This document shows positions 54,401 through 61,968 of a DNA stretch of 62,718 nt, piece by piece. Location of the stretch: contig CAXXKO010000015.1 in NCBI GenBank assembly GCA_963666705.2, positions 1-62,718 of the forward strand, written 5' to 3'. The notes under the pieces were generated by a model that had not been told where the DNA came from, made no database searches, and saw only the letters and a list, made by a program, of their open reading frames with translations. Position numbers and translations under genes: made by a program. Numbering within the stretch: the stretch's first letter is position 1; the number at the start of each line of letters is the position of its first letter. This DNA is from G963666705 sp963666705. Its GTDB lineage: Bacteria; Pseudomonadota; Alphaproteobacteria; CADEGL01.

Positions 54401-55172
54401 CGAGCGGTGAGGCATGCCGGATCGAGTTCCAGAATGCCTCCGGCGTCTGGCCCGAGAGGGTGCGGCCCGAGGCATCGGTGATGGTTCCCGACACCATGAC
54501 CGGCAGGCGGGTACCTACGCGGTCGAAGAGCCCCTCGATGCCGAACAACGCGGCCTTGCAGTTGAGGGTATCGAATACCGTCTCCACGAGCAGATAGTCA
54601 CATCCCCCTTCCACGAGCCCGCGCGCCGCCTCGCCGTAGGTGGCCACCAACTCGTCGAATGCGACGTTGCGAAAGCCGGGATCGCTGACGTCGGGCGAGA
54701 GCGAGGCGGTCCGATTGGTGGGCCCCAATGCGCCGGCCACGAAGCGGGGCCTGTGAGGCGACGAGCTCGTGGCCCGGTCGGCCGCCGCCCGGGCGAGGCG
54801 GGCGCTCTCGAGATTGAGCTCGTAGACCAGCTTCTCCATGCCGTAGTCGGCCTGGGAGATGGCTGTCGAATTAAAGGTATTCGTCTCGATGATATCCGCG
54901 CCGGCGTCGAGAAACGCCGTGTGAATCGCGCGAACGATGGCCGGTTGTGTCAGCGACAGCAGATCGTTATTGCCGCCAAGCTCGGTCGGCCAATCGGCGA
55001 AGCGCTCGCCGCGATAATCCTTCTCACCCAGCTCATAGGCCTGGATCATCGTGCCCATCGCCCCGTCGAGCACGAGAATCCTTGCGTCGAGCGCTTCCCT
55101 CAGGAGCGACTCGCGACTTTCCCGCGACCGAGCGTTCTGATTTTGGCTTTCTACGGTATGGATGACGCTCAT
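51420..55172 (-). CDS. metH: Cobalamin-dependent methionine synthase MetH
   Basis: The 1,250-residue modular enzyme transfers a methyl group from methyltetrahydrofolate to homocysteine. The order is a homocysteine domain (LDGAMGTMIQAYEL; zinc cysteines in GGCCGTTPEH), a pterin domain (NIGERTNVTGSAKF, IDVNMDEGMLDSE), and a cap and B12 domain with the cobalt-ligating His776 in DVHDIGKN. The C-terminal activation domain (ARKGVMLDEAEKWLAPNLDY at the end) binds SAM for reductive repair. The start at 55172 gives MSVIHTVESQ; the frame is open upstream inside metF. It is last in the sahR-metF-metH operon with an ATGA overlap. The organism therefore needs or makes B12. Confidence 0.97.
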   Translation of the reverse strand: MSVIHTVESQNQNARSRESRESLLREALDARILVLDGAMGTMIQAYELGEKDYRGERFADWPTELGGNNDLLSLTQPAIVRAIHTAFLDAGADIIETNTFNSTAISQADYGMEKLVYELNLESARLARAAADRATSSSPHRPRFVAGALGPTNRTASLSPDVSDPGFRNVAFDELVATYGEAARGLVEGGCDYLLVETVFDTLNCKAALFGIEGLFDRVGTRLPVMVSGTITDASGRTLSGQTPEAFWNSIRHASPLAIGLNCALGARDLRPYLEELSRVVDVFLSCYPNAGLPNAFGGYDETPEYMAGVLREFAESGFLNIVGGCCGTTPEHIGAIADAVAGLAPRAMPEIEPCLRLSGLEPLNANSDTGFVNIGERTNVTGSAKFAKLVLDGDYEAGLEVARQQVANGAQIIDVNMDEGMLDSEHAMHTFLNLIASEPDISRVPIMIDSSKWSVIEVGLKCVQGKPVVNSISLKEGEAEFIAHARLARRYGAAVVVMAFDEDGQADTVERKVEICRRSHRILTEDAGFPSEDIIFDPNIFAVATGMEEHNDYARAYFEATRLIKECLPQVSISGGLSNVSFAFRGNNAVREAIHSAFLYHGIRAGMDMGIVNAGQLAIYDDLPKDLLERVEDVLLNRREDAAERLLEAAESLKGQGGAKREVDLSWRERPVVERLSHGLVHGIADWVVEDTEEARLAHAHPIEVIEGPLMDGMNIVGDLFGSGKMFLPQVVKSARVMKKAVAHLVPFIEQEKDGRGDNRSSTRIVMATVKGDVHDIGKNIVGVVLQCNGYEVIDLGVMVPAQRIIETAREQQADMIGLSGLITPSLDEMCHMAAELEREGFDIPLLIGGATTSKVHTAVKIAPNYHGPTIHVTDASRGVGVASSLMSDTRKAPFVEMVRSDYEDVRAAHARTRTPDRRRTIAAARAHRLSLDWDGSTPTRPSFLGTRVFDDYPLAELRERIDWTPFFRTWELAGVYPRILEDATVGEAATSLYADARAMLDRIVEEGLLTARGVVGFFPANGTPDDDIEIYADDSRREVRATIHCLRQQMAKSGARPNLSLADFVAPKETGVADYIGGFAVSAGYGTEALAKKYQDQHDDYNAIMVKALADRLAEAFAERMHERVRRELWGYAPGEALDNDALIRAAYDGIRPAPGYPACPDHSQKFTLFELLGAEARIGLRLTESAAMTPAAAVSGYYFSHPDSRYFGIGKIYRDQVEDYARRKGVMLDEAEKWLAPNLDYDTGEAT

Positions 55173-56110
55173 TCGGCCTTCGTCTCCCCTGTCGCGCCCG
55201 CCGTCTGGGGGCGGATCCCCAGGATATGGCAAATGGCGTATGCCAGATCCGCGCGGTTCAAAGTATAAAAATGAAACTGGTCGATGCCGTTGGCCTGTAG
55301 GACGCGGCACTGCTGGGTAGCTACGGTCGCCGCCACCAGGCGGCGGGTTTCCGGCTCCCCGTCGAGGCCTTCGAACAGCGCCGCCAGCCAGTGCGGGACC
55401 GAGGCGCCACAAGCCGCGCTGAACTTGACAATCTGAGCGAAATTCGTCACCGGCATGATGCCAGGCACGATGGGAACACTGATCCCCGCCGCCCGCGCCC
55501 GATCGACGAAACGCAAATACACCTGTTCGTCGAAAAAATACTGTGTGATGGCACGGGTCGCACCGGCATCGATCTTGCGCTTCAGGTTGTCGAGATCCGC
55601 TTCGCCGTTGGCGGCCTCGGGATGGACCTCGGGATAGGCGGCGACGCTGATCTCGAAATCGGCCACGCGACGAAGCCCCTCCACGAGATCCACCGCGAAG
55701 GCATAACCGTCCCGGTGCGGCGTGTATCGCTCTTCGTCCTCGGCATGATCGCCCCTCAGTGCGACGATATGGCGGATGCCGCTTGCCCAGTAATCGCGCG
55801 CGACCGCGTCGACTTCCTCGCGGGTCGCACCGACGCACGTGAGGTGCGCCGCGGCAACGAGGCTTGTTTCCGCGGCCATGCGCCGCACCGTGTTATGGGT
55901 CCGCTCGCGCGTCGATCCGCCCGCTCCATATGTGACGGACACGAAGCGCGGGGCGAGTGGCTCGAGCCGATTGACCGCGATCCAGAGTTTTTCCTCCATC
56001 TCCGATGTCTTGGGCGGAAAGAACTCGAACGACACCCCGAGCCGCGCCGAGGACGGCGCGGCGTATGCGGGCATCTCGAAGCGACCGGCCGGGCCGTGGT
56101 GCAGGCTCAT
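55169..56110 (-). CDS. metF: 5,10-methylenetetrahydrofolate reductase MetF
   Basis: The 313-residue flavoenzyme makes the methyltetrahydrofolate used by MetH. It begins with SFEFFPPKTSEMEEKLW, then FVSVTYGAGGSTRERT (the motif with the catalytic glutamate is FEFFPPK), HLTCVGATREEVD, IVALRGD, AAYPEVHPEA, and ends in the conserved HFYTLNRADLAYAICHILG. I chose ATG 56110, which overlaps the sahR stop (ATGA); a longer in-frame start at 56185 adds an unconserved Gly/Arg-rich leader. Its 3' end overlaps metH by four bases, so the three genes are probably one transcript. Confidence 0.96.
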   Translation of the reverse strand: MSLHHGPAGRFEMPAYAAPSSARLGVSFEFFPPKTSEMEEKLWIAVNRLEPLAPRFVSVTYGAGGSTRERTHNTVRRMAAETSLVAAAHLTCVGATREEVDAVARDYWASGIRHIVALRGDHAEDEERYTPHRDGYAFAVDLVEGLRRVADFEISVAAYPEVHPEAANGEADLDNLKRKIDAGATRAITQYFFDEQVYLRFVDRARAAGISVPIVPGIMPVTNFAQIVKFSAACGASVPHWLAALFEGLDGEPETRRLVAATVATQQCRVLQANGIDQFHFYTLNRADLAYAICHILGIRPQTAGATGETKAE

Positions 56111-57090
56111 CGGCCAGCTCCCGCTTGCGCCACCGGCGCCACGTGGGCCAAATCGACCGCGGCGGCCGGTTTCGTCGTGGGCCAAAGGCCCACCGTCAGT
56201 GGGTCACCGGGCAGATGAACGGCCTCGCCGATCCGAAGGCCCGCCGCGCTGCACCATTCGGTGATTTGTCGATCGCTGAATCCAAGACGCCTGTGGGCAT
56301 GTTCGGCCCGGAGATACTCGAGCTGATGGGGCGCGAAGTCCACGATCACCAAGATACCGTTTTCGTCCAGGACCCGCGCCGCTTCCGCGATCACGGCGCC
56401 CGGATCGTCCGCGAAATGCAGGACCTGATGGATAGTGACGGCATCGTGGGAGTTGCTCCGAATTGGCAACTGGTACATGTCGGCCTTGCGCACGGCGCAA
56501 TTCCGCAAGTTCGCGCGTTCCAGGCTCGCACGGGCCACGGCCAGCATTTCCCGCGAGAGATCGACCCCCAGCGCGCGCGCCACCGAGTGCGCGAACAGCT
56601 CGAGGACACGGCCGGTGCCGGTTCCGATATCGAGTAGCGATTCGATCGTCAGGCCATCGAATAGCCGTGTTAATGCCTGTTCGACCTCCTTCTCGTCCAC
56701 GTGGAGTGCACGGATCCGGTCCCAACCGGCGGCATTGCTGTCGAAATAGCGCGCCGCTGTTTCTCGGCGTGCCTTCCGGACGGCCTCGAGCCGCTCGAAG
56801 TCGAGCGCAAGCGAGCTGTCGCCATGAGGGATGAGCGAGGTCAATGACGCGGCCATAAACGCGCCATTCCCCTCATGCGCCACACGATAGAATATGGAAG
56901 CGCCTTCGCGCGTCCGATCCAGCAATCCAGCTTCACAGAGAAGCTTCAGGTGACGTGAGACACGGGGCTGGCTCTGGCCCAGAATTTGGGTCAGCTCGCC
57001 GACCGTCAGCTCGCCCTCGGCGCACAGGGCGAGCATCCTGAGGCGCGTGGATTCTGCTGCTGCCCGTAGTCCGGCCAAAACGAATTCCAT
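56107..57090 (-). CDS. sahR: ArsR-family regulator fused to a SAM-methyltransferase fold, SahR-like
   Basis: The 327-residue protein has an ArsR winged-helix domain (about 1-95; LGQSQPRVSRHLKLLCEAGLL is the recognition helix region). A class I methyltransferase fold follows (about 140-260), with motif I LLDIGTGTGRVLELF, VDLSREML, and VIVDFAPH. No ArsR metal-binding cysteine motif is evident. The architecture and linkage to metF and metH match SahR, a known proteobacterial regulator of the methionine cycle that senses S-adenosylhomocysteine through the methyltransferase-like domain. I infer that role. The start ATG 57090 gives MEFVLAGLRAAAESTRLRML. A candidate operator lies 84-99 bp upstream. 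Confidence 0.85.
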   Translation of the reverse strand: MEFVLAGLRAAAESTRLRMLALCAEGELTVGELTQILGQSQPRVSRHLKLLCEAGLLDRTREGASIFYRVAHEGNGAFMAASLTSLIPHGDSSLALDFERLEAVRKARRETAARYFDSNAAGWDRIRALHVDEKEVEQALTRLFDGLTIESLLDIGTGTGRVLELFAHSVARALGVDLSREMLAVARASLERANLRNCAVRKADMYQLPIRSNSHDAVTIHQVLHFADDPGAVIAEAARVLDENGILVIVDFAPHQLEYLRAEHAHRRLGFSDRQITEWCSAAGLRIGEAVHLPGDPLTVGLWPTTKPAAAVDLAHVAPVAQAGAGR

Positions 57091-57662
57091 CGAGCCAGCC
57101 CCACCGTATATGCCACTTGGGCAAACCGTGGCCTCAAGCCCACGGAACCTGCCTGCAAGGAATAATATAATACACATATAAAGATATGTCTATATAATTT
57201 ATTATCGACTCCTGCGGTGTTGCGCTGGATGGTCGTTTTAGTGCTGGGGTGCTGAACCGGTTCCCGGAGTTTGCCGGGACAGCGCCTTGGAGGCCAAGCG
57301 GATTGTCCGCAGTGGCGGACGCGGGTGCGGAATTTCGAGGGAGGCCCAAAGCGGTGGCGATCACAGCCGTTGCAAATTTACAACAGACCTTGCGTGATGA
57401 AAAATTCCAAGTCTGACTCTGCTGGAAATCAGGCTTTTCCTGTGATACCCCGTTGATCGGAAGCATCGCTACATAAGCGCAATCCGGGAGCGTGGTTAAT
57501 TGATTTTTAGAATGTTGGTGGCTCAATGCGGCTCTTGAAAAGGGGGAAGCTACCAAGATAAAGCATGGGAATTCCCCGTGTAGGAGTGGGAATGTGGCTG
57601 GTCCTGGCGTCTGGCTGGGTCATCGTAAAATCGGAACGTTGAAAACGGGTGGTGGCACCGTT
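57091..57662. other. Divergent promoter region between sahR-metF-metH and mlaA-mlaC
   Basis: No gene is supported in this 572-bp stretch. Its left part (57150-57215) is strikingly AT-rich for this genome and holds the putative SahR operator. A hairpin pairing CCGTGG with CCACGG (about 57127-57146) lies in the sahR leader. The right part (57215-57640) has mixed composition with no long credible ORF on either strand and should contain the mlaA promoter. Confidence 0.5.
57174..57189. promoter_or_regulatory. Candidate SahR operator (ACATAT-N4-ATATGT dyad)
   Basis: ACATAT and ATATGT flank a 4-bp spacer to form a perfect dyad. The flanks extend an AT-rich repeated pattern (ATATAAAGATATG followed by TCTATATAA). 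It lies 84-99 bp upstream of the sahR start in an AT-rich island. ArsR-family proteins bind such dyads; SahR sites in other bacteria are AT-rich palindromes near met genes. Autoregulation of the operon is inferred. Confidence 0.5.
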
Positions 57663-58520
57663 ATGGGATCGATGAAATTGTTTGGATGGCGGCTACGCTT
57701 GGGCGGAGCCCTCATCGCGGCACTGATAGCGGCAGGTTGCGCGACTCCGCCAGCGGATCCCGAGGCAATGGAGGCATACAAGGAGGCCAATGACCCCCTT
57801 GAGCCGATGAACCGTGCTTTGTTTGATTTCAACCAGGGCTTCGATCGCAATCTTCTCAAACCCGCGGCCACCGGTTATCGGGATCTTTTCCCGGATGGGT
57901 TCAGAAGCAGCGTGAATAATGCTCTACACAATCTCCGTTCGCCGGTCATCTTCGCCAACGACATTATGCAGGGAGAGGCGGGCCGCGCGGCAGAGACCCT
58001 GGTGCGGTTTGCGGTCAATAGCGTCCTCGGCTTCGCCGGTCTTTTCGATGTGGCCGGCGGTTATGGGCTGGAGCGCCATAACGAAGATTTCGGGCAGACT
58101 TTGGCGGTTTGGGGCTTTGAAGAGGGCTTCTATTTGATGTTGCCCGTGTTCGGGCCATCGAACCCGCGTGACACCGTGGGCCTCGTGGTGGACGGCTTTA
58201 TGGATCCGTTCGGCTATATCGCGCCGTTCGCGTTCCGATTCAGCCGGAGCGCGGTTGAAGGTATCGACAAGCGAGCCGATGTTCTCGAGGTGCTGGACGA
58301 CCTCGAACGCACGTCGGTCGAATTCTACGCGACGATCCGGAGCCTCTATCGCCAGCGGCGCGCGGATGAGGTGCGTCAGGGCGAGTCCAGTGCGAATATT
58401 CCGGCCCCCAGCATCTCGTTCGAGTTCCTCGAGGAAGAGACGCCGGTCGAGCCGGTGGCGGAATTGAATGCCGACGAGGATTCCAGGCCGACCGTCGACA
58501 AAGTCTTGCTAGTACAGTAG
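57663..58520 (+). CDS. mlaA: Outer membrane lipid asymmetry lipoprotein MlaA (VacJ)
   Basis: The 285-residue lipoprotein removes misplaced phospholipids from the outer leaflet of the outer membrane. It has a signal peptide ending in LIAAGC with Cys26 as the lipid site. The VacJ domain follows: NDPLEPMNRALFDFNQGFDR, DLFPDGFRSSVNNALHNLRSP, NDIMQGEAGRAAETLVRFAVNSVLG, NEDFGQTLAVWG and YLMLPVFGPSNPRDTVG. I placed the start at ATG 57663; 57672 is equally possible. The acidic C-terminal tail is not conserved. mlaC follows after two bases. Confidence 0.93.
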   Translation: MGSMKLFGWRLRLGGALIAALIAAGCATPPADPEAMEAYKEANDPLEPMNRALFDFNQGFDRNLLKPAATGYRDLFPDGFRSSVNNALHNLRSPVIFANDIMQGEAGRAAETLVRFAVNSVLGFAGLFDVAGGYGLERHNEDFGQTLAVWGFEEGFYLMLPVFGPSNPRDTVGLVVDGFMDPFGYIAPFAFRFSRSAVEGIDKRADVLEVLDDLERTSVEFYATIRSLYRQRRADEVRQGESSANIPAPSISFEFLEEETPVEPVAELNADEDSRPTVDKVLLVQ

Positions 58521-58522
58521 CC

Positions 58523-59176
58523 ATGCGCACGCATCGAATTTTTATCGCCGCGCTGGTAGTGGTGCCATTGGCGCTGGCAAGTGGCTCGGTACGCGCGACG
58601 GCCGATGATTTTCGCGATGGAGCGGGCGTATTCATCCAGAGTCTGGGCGACCGCGCGCTGGGTGTCCTGGCAGATGATACGCTGAGCAAGACCGCTCGGG
58701 ATCGCGAATTTCGCGCGCTGCTCCAAGAAGGATTCGATGTGAGGGCCATCGCGGCTTTTTGCATCAAGCAATATTGGCGCAAGGCCACGACCGAGGAGCG
58801 AGAGGAGTATGTGCGCCTCTTCACCGACCTCATCGTGCAGACATATTCGGCTCGGCTGGGTGCCGTCTACAGTGGCGAAGCGTTCAACGTCCGCAAGGTC
58901 GTGGGAGACGGCAAGGACGGTGCGATGGTGAAGAGCGAGATTGTCTCTCCGAGCGCGGGAAGCTCCCCCATTCGTTTGGATTGGCGCGTTCGCTGGCCCA
59001 GTGAGAACTACAAGATCGTTGATGTCCTGGTCGAAGGAATCAGCATGGCGATCACCCAGCGCGACGAATTTGTCGCGGTCATTCAGCGCAATGGCGGAAA
59101 TCTCGGTCCGTTTCTCGATGCGCTGCGCGAGATGATCCAACGGCTGGAGACCGCCGACGCCGGCTCGAGCTCCTGA
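58523..59176 (+). CDS. mlaC: Periplasmic phospholipid-binding protein MlaC (Ttg2D)
   Basis: The 217-residue periplasmic protein shuttles phospholipid between outer-membrane MlaA and the inner-membrane MlaFEDB complex. It has a signal peptide with likely cleavage after SVRA. The mature part has FIQSLGDRALGVL, REFRALLQEGFDVRAIAAFCI, YWRKATTEEREEYVRLFTDLIVQTYSARL, IRLDWRVR and YKIVDVLVEGISMAITQRDEF, all typical of MlaC. Coupling with mlaA is seen in many proteobacteria. mlaFEDB is not in this window. Confidence 0.93.
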   Translation: MRTHRIFIAALVVVPLALASGSVRATADDFRDGAGVFIQSLGDRALGVLADDTLSKTARDREFRALLQEGFDVRAIAAFCIKQYWRKATTEEREEYVRLFTDLIVQTYSARLGAVYSGEAFNVRKVVGDGKDGAMVKSEIVSPSAGSSPIRLDWRVRWPSENYKIVDVLVEGISMAITQRDEFVAVIQRNGGNLGPFLDALREMIQRLETADAGSSS

Positions 59177-59212
59177 CACCGCGCCTCGTCAAGCCTATCG
59201 TCACGTCAGTCT

Positions 59213-59232
59213 CCGCGCCCATCAGGGCGCGG
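59213..59232. terminator. Hairpin between convergent mlaC and ettA
   Basis: CCGCGCCC and GGGCGCGG form a perfect 8-bp GC stem with loop ATCA in the 75-bp gap between the two 3' ends. An outer inverted repeat (GCGCCTCGTCA near 59181 and TGACGAGGCGC near 59257) encloses it. The flanking T-content is low, but the position suggests a bidirectional terminator. Confidence 0.5.
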
Positions 59233-59251
59233 TGCCTTGCGTACGGCCAAC

Positions 59252-60931
59252 CTACCTGACGAGGCGCTTGTATTTTATGCGGTGCGGCTGGTCGGCATCC
59301 GCGCCGTGGCGCCGGCGCCGATCGATTTCATATGCCTGATAATTCCCCTCGAACCAGACCGTTCGACTATCGCCTTCGAACGCGAGAATATGCGTAGCGA
59401 TCCGGTTCAGGAACCATCGGTCATGACTGATCACCACGACACAACCGGCAAACAGGAGCACGGCTTCCTCGAGCGCACGTAAGGTGTCGACGTCGAGGTC
59501 GTTGGTGGGCTCGTCGAGGAGGAGCACATTCGCGCCCGATTTCAGAATTTTAGCGAGGTGAACGCGGTTCCGCTCGCCTCCTGAGAGTTGACCGACTTTC
59601 TTTTGCTGGTCTGGGCCCTTGAAGTTGAACGTCGCAGCGTAAGCCCGGCTGGCTACTTTTCGCCGGCCAAGGTCGATCTCCTCCTGGCCTTCCGAGATCT
59701 CCTCCCAAACCGTATTCTCACTGCCGAGCGCATCCCGCGACTGGTCCACATAGCCGAGAACGACCGTCTCGCCCAGGCGGAGCTCGCCATCGTCCGGCTT
59801 CTCCTGGCCGGTCAGCATGCGGAACAGAGTGGATTTACCAGCACCATTCGGGCCGATGACGCCGACGATGGCGCCAGGCGGTATCATGAAGCTCAAGCCG
59901 TCGATCAACAATTTCTCGCCATACCCTTTGCCTAAGCCGCGGGCCTCGAAAACCAGGTCCCCGAGCCGCGGACCCGGCGGGATGACGATCTGGGCCGCCC
60001 CGGAATCCTGCTCGCGGCTTTGGCTGAGAAGCTGATCGTAGGCCGATATTCGGGCCTTGCTCTTGGCCTGGCGCGCGCGGGGCGACTGCCTGATCCATTC
60101 CAACTCATGCTGAAGGGTGCGTCGCCGGGCCGACTCCGTTTTCTCTTCCTGAGCGAGCCGCCGTTCCTTCTGTTCGAGCCAGGAGGAATAGTTGCCTTCC
60201 CACGGGATGCCGTGGCCGCGGTCCAGCTCGAGTATCCAGCCCGCGACGTTATCCAGGAAATAGCGATCGTGGGTGATCGCCACCACGGTGCCCGGGTATT
60301 CGTCCAGGAAACGCTCGAGCCAGGCGATCGATTCAGCATCGAGATGGTTGGTCGGCTCGTCCAGCAGCAGCATGTCGGGTCGTTGGAGCAGGAGGCGGCA
60401 GAGGGCGACCCGACGGCGCTCGCCACCCGACAGCGTCGTCACGTCGGCATCGCCCGGTGGGCAGCGCAGGGCATCCATGGCGATCTCTATCGTGCGGTCG
60501 AGCTCCCAGGCATCGGCCGCTTCTATCCGATCCTGAAGCTCGGCCTGCTCGGCGATGAGAGCGTCCATTTCGCCCGCGTCGAGCTTTTCGGCGAAGCGCG
60601 CGCTGACCGCTTCGAATCTGTCGATGAGCGCCCTCGTTTCGGCCACACCCTCGAGCACATTGCCTTGAACGTCCTTCGAGGGGTCGAGCACCGGCTCCTG
60701 CGGCAGATAACCGACATTGACGCCTTCCGAGGGCCAGGCTTCGCCGACGAATTCCTCCTCGATTCCCGCCATGATGCGTAGCAAGGTGGACTTGCCTGCA
60801 CCATTGAGGCCGAGAACGCCAATCTTGGCGCCAGGCAGGAAGGACAGCCAGATATCACGAAGAACCTGGCGCCCGCCGGGATATGTTTTGCCGAGGCCCT
60901 TCATGACGTAAATGTACTGGTAGGATGCCAT
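59252..60931 (-). CDS. ettA: Energy-dependent translational throttle ABC-F protein EttA
   Basis: The 559-residue ABC-F ATPase binds the ribosomal E site and gates early elongation according to ADP/ATP ratio. Domain 1 has GLNGAGKST, LSGGERRR, LLLDEPTNHLD and THDRYFLDNV. The P-site-tRNA-interaction linker is RRLAQEEKTESARRRTLQHELEWIRQSPRARQAKSKARI. Domain 2 has GPNGAGKST, LSGGERNR, LLLDEPTNDLD and SHDRWFLNRI. The start MASYQYIYVMKGLGKTYPGG at 60931 matches the family; the frame is open 14 codons further. Length is close to E. coli EttA (555). Confidence 0.95.
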   Translation of the reverse strand: MASYQYIYVMKGLGKTYPGGRQVLRDIWLSFLPGAKIGVLGLNGAGKSTLLRIMAGIEEEFVGEAWPSEGVNVGYLPQEPVLDPSKDVQGNVLEGVAETRALIDRFEAVSARFAEKLDAGEMDALIAEQAELQDRIEAADAWELDRTIEIAMDALRCPPGDADVTTLSGGERRRVALCRLLLQRPDMLLLDEPTNHLDAESIAWLERFLDEYPGTVVAITHDRYFLDNVAGWILELDRGHGIPWEGNYSSWLEQKERRLAQEEKTESARRRTLQHELEWIRQSPRARQAKSKARISAYDQLLSQSREQDSGAAQIVIPPGPRLGDLVFEARGLGKGYGEKLLIDGLSFMIPPGAIVGVIGPNGAGKSTLFRMLTGQEKPDDGELRLGETVVLGYVDQSRDALGSENTVWEEISEGQEEIDLGRRKVASRAYAATFNFKGPDQQKKVGQLSGGERNRVHLAKILKSGANVLLLDEPTNDLDVDTLRALEEAVLLFAGCVVVISHDRWFLNRIATHILAFEGDSRTVWFEGNYQAYEIDRRRRHGADADQPHRIKYKRLVR

Positions 60932-61205
60932 GCGGTGATTTGGCCTCGCCGTCCGAATCGAATGAATGGCCACTTCCGATAGGGCCGAATTCAGTGTTTC
61001 TATCTCAACCGGCGTGGGGCGCGCAACGTCAGGGCGGGCAGGTCAACACTCTAGGACGCAGGTACAATTCATGAGGCGTTGGAAGCATTGACCATTGGCG
61101 GTATGTAGGGGAGGCAAATGAGTCGAACTGCCACCCTACTGTGCACCGGCGATCGTAACCGGCCTGGTGCTGGTACGGTGCGCGACAGCGCCTATTGAGG
61201 AATGG

Positions 61206-61826
61206 ATGGATTCCAACGCGGTAATCAAGGCATATGCGTGTTACGCGCCGATCTACGATCGCACGTTCGGGCTGCTGTTAGGTCGCGAGGGGCGGCCCAT
61301 CGCCGCCGTGACCGCCAACGGCCGGACAGGTCCCGTGCTCGAGGTTGGGGTGGGCACGGGTTTGACCTTGCCCCATTACCGCCGGGATCACGACGTGACC
61401 GGCATCGATATATCGCCGGAGATGCTGTCCGTGGCGCGACGGCGCGTAAAGCACCTCGGCCTCGGTCACGTGAGGGCTTTGATGGGAATGGACGCGAGTC
61501 AGCTCGCGTTCGCCGACGCGTCCTTCGAGGTGGTGGTGGCCGCCTACGTGATGTCGGTGGTACCCGACCCAAGTGCCGTCATGCGCGAGATCGAGCGCGT
61601 CTGCCGACCCGGCGGCGACGTGGTTATCGTCAATCACTTCGCGGCCGAGAGCGGGCTTCGCCTCTTCGTCGAGAAGCGCCTCGCGCCGCTCGCCAATACA
61701 GTTGGCTGGGAGCCGGATTTTTCGATCGACCGTGTCTTGTCGGGCTCGGGATTGCGCCTGCTGGAAAAGCGCGCCCTGTCCCCGTTCGGCCTGTTCACGC
61801 TCCTGCACCTGAGGAAGGATGAATAG
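61206..61826 (+). CDS. pmtA: Phosphatidylethanolamine N-methyltransferase-like protein (PmtA, Rhodobacter type)
   Basis: The 206-residue class I SAM methyltransferase has motif I VLEVGVGTGLTLPHY (44-58), GIDISPEML (67-75), DASFEVVVAAYVMSVVPDP and CRPGGDVVIVNHFAAES. The AYACYAPIYDRTFG start and NHFASE-like motif are features I associate with PmtA, which converts phosphatidylethanolamine to phosphatidylcholine in alphaproteobacteria. UbiE-like quinone methylation is a less likely alternative. ATG 61206 begins MDSNAVIKAY; 61167 is an upstream alternative. It stands alone, with no obvious operon partner. Confidence 0.75.
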   Translation: MDSNAVIKAYACYAPIYDRTFGLLLGREGRPIAAVTANGRTGPVLEVGVGTGLTLPHYRRDHDVTGIDISPEMLSVARRRVKHLGLGHVRALMGMDASQLAFADASFEVVVAAYVMSVVPDPSAVMREIERVCRPGGDVVIVNHFAAESGLRLFVEKRLAPLANTVGWEPDFSIDRVLSGSGLRLLEKRALSPFGLFTLLHLRKDE

Positions 61827-61968
61827 CCCGAGGCGATTGCGGTATGAGAATTGGCGCGGCCGTTCGTGGCGGCGCCATGGCGCTGCTTCGACGAACGACG
61901 AAAATTTTCAAACCGGGGCTAGGCCGGTGTGATAGCTTCGCCGAAGCTTTGGACACGAGGAGAGAGCG

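Noticed and set aside
57090..57160. SAM or SAH riboswitch in the sahR leader
   Set aside because: A small hairpin is present, but I could not match any conserved SAM-II or SAH riboswitch core, and a protein regulator with a dyad already offers an explanation.
57134..57556. A 140-codon minus-strand frame upstream of sahR
   Set aside because: It crosses the AT-rich promoter and operator region, has low-complexity composition and shows no similarity; it is better read as non-coding.
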